Shown: positions 56,441-64,000 of the stretch, piece after piece
Layout: every line of letters begins with the position of its first letter
Position numbering within the stretch: the stretch's first letter is position 1
Program-made: the position numbers and the translations under genes
The notes under the pieces: generated by a model
The model's input: the letters and a program-made list of their open reading frames with translations, nothing else
The model's database searches: none
Told to the model about the DNA's origin: nothing
Source of the DNA: Anastatus disparis
Lineage: Eukaryota; Arthropoda; Insecta; Hymenoptera; Eupelmidae
Direction of reading: 5' to 3'
NCBI GenBank assembly: GCA_017163975.1
Contig: JAFFSR010000021.1
Coordinates: 1,664,501-1,728,500, forward strand
DNA: 64,000 nt

Positions 56441-59390
56441 GCGCGTACCGCGCGTGTGTAATTAAGTGCTGTGGTAAAAATAAATGAATTTAAACAATGT
56501 AAATATAAAAAATATTTAAATTTAAAAATTTATCGACCGATATTCGAAAAATATAATAATAGGAAAAGATAATAATATAAGCTGTAATCAAGCATTGATG
56601 TTTAGTTTGTTCGTGTTCCTTGTAACACAAATATAAAACGCAGGATAATTCTTCCGTCAAAGGCACTACTGTAATATAGGTATAAAAATTTGATTGATTA
56701 GAATTTCATAATCTATTTACCGTAATCTAATTGAATAATAAGAGATTTCAAACAATTTAATCATAATATCAAAATTGGAATTTACCTCATTCCTACCTAT
56801 CCTACCCCTATAGTGCAATAGTGCCTCTGATGAATTTGTAAGACTCTATATTCGAGAAAAATTTATTCTTATTATCATTCGAGAAATTTACAAAGTTCTT
56901 CATTCTACTATATTATAACAAAAAACGCACGTGTATACTTAAAACAATCGTTAAAATCGGGAAAGGTCAATTTTCAATTAGGAAAAAGAAATACAAATTT
57001 CTTTCATTGAAAATATTTTTTTATCTCTGTGTACTTTTATACTTTTGGTGTATTTCTTTTATTGGAAATTTTATACATATTCTATTAGCTTCTAATGTAT
57101 GTTTTTTTTATTTTAATTGAAGTGAAGAAGTATATAAAAACGAAAAAAGCATGAATTTATATAAGGACATTAAAAATCATTTGAAAATAATTACAATTCA
57201 GTCAATAATTTTCATTTAAAAAACATACATTTTTAATTATGTGTAATTACTTAGAAATCTTGATGTTAAATAATTATCTTAGTATTATTTTGTTATAATG
57301 TTTAATAAAATAATTTTCTAATATTCAATATATAATTTTGTAATAAAATACAAAATAAAAATAAACTTGACTGATATAAAATTAATTTTGTGTTTAAAAA
57401 TTATATTATTAAATAAATTGTTTATAATAAAAAATAAATGTAAGCACAAAAGTAAAAAATGGACTTGATTAAAAAATTTAAATAAAAAGACAATCTAAAT
57501 AAATGTAATTTTTTTATTTTTAAAATTTAAAACTTATTTTTATAATAATAATAAATTTATTATTAAATGCTGATGTATATTCCTTAGATGTTATACAATT
57601 TCTAATATCAACTTTTACCATATGTTGTAAAGTAATTATAATAGAGCAAAGATCAACTCGATTATTATACTTTTCTGGTTGTTTAGCATTTCTATAAAAT
57701 TTTTTCTTCATACAATTCTAGTTGATCTTGTGTGATTGAGATTTTGCAGATAATTTTCATTTTTGGTCAAATACACGTGATAAATAATTATAATTTCAAA
57801 CATTTGATATACAATACCATGAAAATAAAATTGAAAATTATACACATTCCATTAGATAAGATGAAATGTTAAAAAGTATTAATAGATCAATATGACAGAA
57901 AAACCTTTTCATTATATAAATTCAAATTTTTTTATTATGTTCATAAAAAAAACTTGCATTTATTTTAAATTCCAATTCACATTTGTTATCTTCTATAAAC
58001 ATATATTTAATTAAATGATAATATTACCAAAGTTAAAATAACCCATCTTTTATTAATAACTGAAATAAATTTATGTTTGCTAATTTTAATCTAAATAATC
58101 TATTGTCTACATTCTAACCAATACTCTTGAAGTATCTACTAAAAATTTACATTTTATTTGATTTATTTGAACACTTTGGCAGCATCGATAACTGTCACTG
58201 AAAATGGTAAAGTTTCAATCAATCGACAACAATTTGTTTTTAATGATAATAATTATAATCTATGTGTAAGTACTTTATCTTGAATAATATTCATATATAA
58301 CATGTTTACTTTTTCTATAACCATTTATAGTACTTCACTTAATAACATTCTTCTAATATTCATTATTACTATTTTATTAAATGAAAAAAATATAGATGAT
58401 TATCGACAAACTTGAACATTTTATACAAACATTAATCTAAATAAAGTACTTGCACATAGATTAGATTTGTTATCATTAAAAGTTGATCCTAAATTGTTCA
58501 TATATCCTTTAAAAACAGATTAATAAAGGAAAAATCAGTGAAGCATATTCCATGCATTTATGCATATTAATGGAATAGGCACATATCATACAAAATTTTC
58601 TCTAGCTGCTATGATATATAAATTTTTACCAGATATTCAAATTGCAGAATTAATGGTAACAGATGTAGCGAATTAAAAATTTATTTTAGTATAAATATAG
58701 TAAAATCAATAGAACTTTTAAATATGACAATTGCTCAAAAAATGTATAATAACATGATGACCAAGGAAGTTATCTTTTGAGTAAACTTTGGCAATATTAA
58801 TTTTATTATTTAACGTTAGTTTAAGTTAAAAGTATAATTTATTTTAACCTTATTTAAATTTGAATTTATAAATAATAAATATCAATACATAATACATTTA
58901 TGATCTTACAAATAAAATTAAAAATATAAAAATACAATATGATTGAAAATAAAAAATACAATATGAAAATTAAATATTCTTACTTTTTCACAATCAATCT
59001 CTTATTTCATTTCATTTTTATTCTTAAATTTATATTTTTGTTGATTTTAATAATAACAAATTTTTCCAAATGAACTGTACTCTATTTTCTTTCAGACCCC
59101 TTGCTTCAGAGTGATAAAATATAGTACTATCTTTGTTCACTTCATTAATTTTATATCAATCTATCCTTGTGATAAAACATTGGGCAATTTGATAAAACAA
59201 AACTTTTTAGATGAATTGGTTCAAATAGCAAATTGATCTAAACTTATTTTGATTTAATTCCTAAAAAAAAAGTACTCTAATTTCTATTTTCTAAGAACTC
59301 TAAGAAATTGTACTCTGTATAATCTTTCTCTTAAGTCTAAGAACTTTGAGAGATTGTACTCCACTTTATATTACAGTTTCTAATGCTAAG
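56441..59390. other. Very AT-rich DNA with one unrecognised coding relic
   Basis: Mostly A/T with no gene. At about 58525-58675 (plus) a short open stretch reads INGIGTYHTKFSLAAMIYKF, LPDIQIAELMVTDVAN, flanked by stops. It looks protein-like, but no family is recognised. A 63-codon minus frame at 57520-57711 is also unassigned. Confidence 0.35.
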
Positions 59391-59391
59391 C

Positions 59392-59748
59392 AACTAAGCC
59401 AGCAATGCCGAAAGTGGCAGAGTTAGAGCGAGAAATTCAAAAATGTTTTATAAAAATGTATCTAAAAAATAGTTTTTATAATTTGATAATTAATAAATAA
59501 TTCTAAAAAACAAAGTCACTAAAACAAAATTAATTTTTTTATTATTTATATATTTTGAGTTTCAAAAAATTTTTGAAACTCAAAAATATGTAAATAATGA
59601 AAAAATATTAATTTTGCTATAGTAACTTTGTTTTCTAGAATTATTTATTAATTATCAAATTGTAAAAACTATTTTTTAATACTTTTTTTAAAAACATTTT
59701 TGAATTTCCTGCTCTAACTCTGCCACTTTCGGCATCGCAGAACTAAGC
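59392..59748. mobile_element. hAT-like foldback MITE with perfect 8-bp duplication
   Basis: Element 59400-59740 (341 bp): left CAGCAATGCCGAAAGTGGCA, right inverse CTGCGATGCCGAAAGTGGCA. AACTAAGC flanks both ends (59392-59399 and 59741-59748). Complementarity extends through AACAAAGTTACTA / TAGTAACTTTGTTTT to the centre. An 8-bp duplication and CAG-type ends fit the hAT superfamily. Confidence 0.9.
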
Positions 59749-60550
59749 AATATGGCGACCACTATTGACCAATCACATTTTTTGCTCAGCAATATGGCTG
59801 CGCTCTATAGCTCATCTCCCTTTTAATATAGGAAAATATTCAATAATCTGAATTCCCAGCTCGAATAATTGCATTCATCAAAAATGGGAATATGAACATC
59901 ATCAATTTTCATTTGCTTAGCCATTTCTCTCTCTTCTTCTAATTTTATATTTTTATCAATTTTTTTTACTGCACTTAACACTTTTTTCAATTCTTCGATA
60001 AAAACTTTTCTTAAACGATTTCTTTCTTTGTTATTGAGTACTGTTTTCTTTTATTTGTTTCATTAAATTTTAATCAATTTTCTTTTAATTATCTCATTAA
60101 ATTACCTTTTTAATTTTAGTGAATTCATGTTTTTAATTTAACTTTTTTTTCAACCACGTTTTTTGTTTTTTCAACTACGGACTGCTACTATGCTGGGAAT
60201 AGGGGTTTTATGTTCTGGGTTTGGAAAGAGAACACTTCCATATTATTATTAAATTGGTTGATATTTATTATAAATTATGTTGAGTACAGTAATTATCAAT
60301 CTGTTTTGTTATAAATGGCTTAGCTTTACTTTACACAGACGATTGTAAAGAGTTTGTATTTATCGCTACATGGCGCTTGCTAGACTCTGTTCAACAGACT
60401 GTCTGTGCTTGACTGGAGCCTTTTTTTCTCAGCTGATATGCTATATCATATGTATGGTCGAGTACGCATTTAGCGACGGATGGCGATACGCATACAAATG
60501 GAAGACGCAACATTTACATATTACAACATAGTCATTAAAGACTGATATTA
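59749..60550. other. Upstream of the gypsy relic; possible LTR, not resolved
   Basis: No frame. 60180-60540 is less AT-rich and could contain the 5' LTR of the element that follows, but no matching 3' copy was found. Confidence 0.3.
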
Positions 60551-60553
60551 TTT

Positions 60554-61890
60554 TTGCTTTTATTGGCAGTACATTTGATCAAGGACAGTAAACTCAAAAT
60601 ATTCTTAACAAGTAATTGTAATTTGGAAGTTAAGTGCGTAGAAATTGTGAACCACAAAATGGAGGGCGGCGTGATTAATCTCAGTCAGAAGGGTAATGAA
60701 ATAGATAGGTATGTATCTACTGTGCGGAGCAGTACGACGAAAAATAATGAAAAAGAAAATGAACGTGAGAAGTTTAAGAATCAAATCGACCAGAATAGAT
60801 TTATGTTTTCGAAAAGGAATATAGTACAAAATGGCGGTCATGATGACGCGTTAACTAAAGAATTGCGAAGATTACACGAATATTATAAACGTAAAATGAA
60901 CGAATTAAAGAACAGTCATGAATATAATATTGAATTTTTAAAGAAACGTATTGAAGCATTAGAGGTTAGCAAAAATCAACAGAACGCGAAAGCATCGGCG
61001 TACGTAGATAATAATACTCATGATACTTAACGGGCGAACGATAAGAATCAAAAAAAGATATTACAGTAGATTATCAGCAATTAGTTCAGATTAATTTCCT
61101 ACAAACCCGGCGAATAATTTTACCGTTTTGAAAGCATAACCCAGAAACGTAGTTCCAGTTATTTGAGAAGTAGATGACGCTGCAACACGCTAGGGATGAT
61201 AGTGTTGCTTTCATGTTATTAATATACAATTCAGATAGAGAAGTTATTCGAGAAACGGCGAATTCAGTCAAAACTTTAAAACAAGGACAGAGATATAATA
61301 GCATGAAAGAATACTTACTTAACAAATACGGAAAATCGTAAGAAGATTGCTTAATTGGATTATTTAGAAAATGTCGCGCGTGAGAAGAGAAATTGTCCGA
61401 TTTTTCGAGAGAAATGTTAGATGTAGCAGGCAATAACATCAAACGGGAAGTAATTTTAAAAGCCTGGGAGTTTAATTTACCACCGAAAATTAAAAAGTTT
61501 CTCGTGGGCGAGATTAATTTAGTTAAAAAAGCAGCCGTTGTGAACCACGCTAAACAACTTTATAAGAACAAATGTAAAGAACAGGCCGGTAAAGTAGACA
61601 ACGTAAGTGCAATAGAGCACGATATGATACATGTAGATAAGATAGATATTGACGCGCACATAAAAGCAATAGTAGATAAAATGATCGATAAAGTAGGATC
61701 AAGATCAAGATTCGATAGAAATGAAGGTAGAAATAGGCAAGATGATGAACGCAGAATAAACAGTAAGGAAAATCGTAATGGAATTATATGCAAATTTCAT
61801 AAAAAATACGGCAATAAGGCGTACAGATGCACCAAGCCATGCGATTGGGTGCAGCGTGGGCAGAGATATAAATCAGTCTCCCATGAATAA
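60554..61890 (+). pseudogene. Ty3/gypsy Gag, frameshifted
   Basis: 60554-61030 gives an N-terminal charged segment (MEGGVINLSQKGNEID from 60659 is a likely start) with a helical stretch (LRRLHEYYKRKMNELKNSHE). After a broken capsid portion (RDDSVAFMLLIYNSDREV, KEYLLNKYGKS), 61393-61890 reads FSREMLDVAGNNIKREV, LKAWEFNLPPKIKKFL, and a Cys-His cluster CKFHKKYGNKAYRCTKPC. That cluster is typical of the Gag C-terminus in insect gypsy elements (C.fH..yG..A..C..PC). Frameshifts between 61030 and 61393 make it inactive. Confidence 0.75.
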
Positions 61891-62067
61891 AAGAAATAAT
61901 TATAGGCAGGAATCGCCTGCAAGAAATTTAGTTAAAAGTAATAGCGTGAAAGGAAACGCATAGCGATCGGGAAAAAGGAAATATTTAAACTTCCGTACCG
62001 GCGGGTAGAAGAGGTAAACTCGTCGTAAATGGAAAGTATACGCTTCCATGTTATGAATAAATTAAAC

Positions 62068-62330
62068 GACATGCCGACTGAGTAGGTCCGTTGCCACTTA
62101 GCGAAGGTTACAAGTATTTAGTGATCATGATATACAGGTGTACTAGGTGGCCGGAGGCGATGCTTGTTTACGACGCATCGGCTCCTATTATCGCACATGC
62201 TTTTTATGATACGTGAGTGTTACGCTTTGGTGCACCAGTTATCATTACCACCAATCAAGGCAAACAATTTGAGTCTGTCATATTTTCAGAACTTTTACAA
62301 CTGTAATGGCAAATTACGATTAATAAGATC
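62068..62330 (+). pseudogene. Ty3/gypsy integrase core fragment
   Basis: The frame reads VGPLPLSEGYKYLVIMIYRC, TRWPEAMLVYD, a stop, VLRFGAPVIITTNQGKQFES, VIFSELLQL and a stop. This is the catalytic core of gypsy integrase. The second catalytic Asp (ttDrG.QFeS) is Asn here. It lies less than 200 bp after Gag, so protease, reverse transcriptase and RNase H have been deleted. A MITE begins at its 3' edge. Confidence 0.85.
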
Positions 62331-62334
62331 AGTA

Positions 62335-62547
62335 TTAAGGCGACTACGGAAGTTCGGTTGAATTTCATTTTGTAGTTTACAAATTACTCTTTCAGTTTCT
62401 AAAATTTTTTGGATTTTTTAATTTTCCACCATTTATTATAATCCGTAGAATGGTGGAAAATTAAAAAATCTGAAAAATTAAACATATTGAAAGAGTAATT
62501 TGTAAACTCAAAAATAAAACCTAACCTAAAATCCGAAGTCGTCTTAA
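62335..62547. mobile_element. Short TTAA-flanked foldback MITE (GGCGACTACGGA)
   Basis: Element 62339-62543 (205 bp): left GGCGACTACGGA, right inverse GACGACTTCGGA, TTAA on both sides. Inner arms TTTACAAATTACTCTTTCA and inverse, with a centre near 62445. Confidence 0.85.
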
Positions 62548-63215
62548 TATTATTTCTTACCTAGCGTCGTACTAATTTGTTTTCGAGCCTAAGCTTTTGC
62601 TTAAGAGCTTGGGTCGTATAAGAGTTCGCGTAATAAAGGAAGTAGGAAATTTTTTAGAAAGAAAGGAAGAGAAAACTCCTGTATTTCTACTGGTGTCCTC
62701 TATAAAGAAAAGAGTTAAGCAGTTGTGAGCCAACCTAGAGTTTTGGATTACAAGAAGTCCTTTTAGCAAACCTGTCGTTAAGACTTATATATAGTCTTCA
62801 GTATTATTAGTCTGCAGAATAATATGGCTCTGCTTACTCAGTTCTTTTAGGTAATTATCTTCTTCTAAGCCTCTTTACTTGGTCAATCAATTTTCATCTA
62901 TGTTTTTGTAAATCTGTCTCTTAGAGAGAAAATAGAAAAAATAGAAAGAAAAGAGAATTCAAGAAAATAGAAAATTTATTATAAGTTATCCTTTGCATTA
63001 ATGAAAGTTAACTTCCTTAAAGAAACAATAAAAATAAACTTGAAAATTGTTCTTATTATTTTTTACTTACTTTTTATTCAAGTTTTTAATTGCTTTACTA
63101 TAGCAATATTCTTGAAAAGCCTTGAAAAAATTTAAAGGTTGGAAAAGAAAATAAAGTCTCAAAGACTTAAAAAAATTGAAAAAGTTTAAAATTTAAAATA
63201 AAGTCTCAAAGACTT
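62548..63215. other. No gene seen; possible gypsy 3' remnant
   Basis: 62570-62830 is less AT-rich (CGAGCCTAAGCTTTTGCTTAAGAGCTTGGG) and could be LTR. 63120-63215 has AAAGTCTCAAAGACTTA repeats. No frame is credible. Confidence 0.35.
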
Positions 63216-63216
63216 A

Positions 63217-63605
63217 TTAAGAGGAGGTCGAGTATATCTGTCCTTTTCTAATCAAAGAATTGATTTTTTCACAAAAATTAATAATTGTAGCAAAAAATAA
63301 GAAAAAAGCCCCATCTCGTATAATAAAAAGGAAGATTTTCTTTTATGAGGAAAAATTATTCATATCGCTTCGTTTTTAAGAAAACCTTGAAAAACTGAAT
63401 CGTCCATCCTAACCTTTATTTTTTAAGTTTTTCAAGGTTTTCTTCAAAACGAATCGATAAAAATAATTTTTTCTCATCAAAGAAAATCTTCCTTTTTATT
63501 ATACGAGATGGGGCTATCTCCTTATTTTTTGCTGCAATTATTAGTTTTTGCAAAAAAATAAATTCTTTGATTAGAAAAGGATAGAGATATACGACCTGCT
63601 CTTAA
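63217..63605. mobile_element. TTAA-flanked foldback MITE (GAGGAGG family), copy 3
   Basis: Element 63221-63601 (381 bp): left GAGGAGGTCGAGTATATCTG, right inverse GAGCAGGTCGTATATCTCTA, TTAA on both sides. The interior matches the copy at 22675-23055 (TTTTCAAGGTTTTCTT, CAAAGAATTGA, ATACGAGATGGGGC-type blocks). Confidence 0.93.
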
Positions 63606-64000
63606 AATTAAAAAGTTGAAAAATTGAAAAATTTTAGAATTTTAAAAATAAAATAAATTGGAATATTCTTAGTCCGAAAGAGTACTTAAAGTATTATAAA
63701 AATTTTGAAATAGCAAATTTGGAAAAACTCTTGTGAATAACTCAAGGTCTGTAACCTAATAGCAGTAAAGTTATGTGGTCATGAACTCAGGGAAAACTAA
63801 CTAGGAGAGTGTCACACCTCCGGATCACGGATTTTGCTCAAACTTCGGGATAAGTTTTCAGATGATAAAATATGAAAAAAGCTACAGTTATAGTCATAAA
63901 TACTCAATATTTCCCTAGTTACAGGCAATTAAAGAAAATCACTAAAAAGTTACTAGATTTTTAAACGCATATAGTTCTTTAGCATTGATAGCTACAAGCT
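63606..64000. other. No gene seen
   Basis: AT-rich up to the window end. No frame or repeat recognised. Confidence 0.4.

Overview
This is an AT-rich eukaryotic window, almost certainly from an insect. The evidence is its arthropod-type mobile elements (Helitron, mariner, Ty3/gypsy, copia, Penelope-like, a non-LTR retrotransposon, a tRNA-headed SINE), its many MITEs and satellites, and the absence of bacterial gene organisation. The order of insect cannot be fixed from the sequence; a hymenopteran such as a parasitoid wasp is a guess. No convincing host gene was found. It reads as heterochromatin-like DNA: elements inserted into elements, most of them broken.

Layout. 1-8900: a Helitron Rep/helicase gene is split. 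Its middle domain lies at 1-354 and its helicase motifs at 8060-8880. The gap holds a possible retroelement leader with very long GA and poly-G tracts, a TTAA-flanked MITE, a mariner fragment, and a 3.8-kb foldback element built from GGAAGCTTCC-type repeats. 8960-14960: a 6-kb minisatellite with a 15-bp unit, open in several frames but not credible as a gene. 15000-20280: a 37-bp tandem repeat, a broken C48-type protease and a foldback MITE. 20280-25010: a nearly full-length LINE on the minus strand, inactivated by four stop codons and a MITE. 25010-32500: a pogo-like MITE, a Penelope endonuclease relic and two more AAGCTT/AATATT foldback elements. 32550-34190: a decayed zinc-finger transposon gene split by a SINE with target-site duplications.

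35560-47620 is the most unusual part. It is a composite palindrome about 12 kb long, carrying two head-to-head copies of a large transposase-like gene flanked by a 248-bp satellite. The protein has an Asp, Asp, CxxC, HxxxxH, Glu series that recalls RAG1/Transib, with the Asp-to-CxxC spacing identical to RAG1. The inner arms (about 2.58 kb) are nearly identical; the outer arms are clearly diverged.

47620-64000: a mariner-family transposase relic, a candidate LTR, another TTAA MITE, a nested foldback complex containing a Harbinger-like MITE, a copia relic, a hAT-like MITE with a perfect 8-bp duplication, a gutted Ty3/gypsy element and two more TTAA MITEs.

The elements interact mainly as insertion hosts. 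Several insertions can be dated relative to each other because a palindromic or tandem partner, or an open reading frame, preserves the empty site. Seven independent TTAA-flanked, G-rich-ended foldback MITEs in 64 kb point to a TTAA-targeting transposase that acted in this genome; its gene is not in the window.
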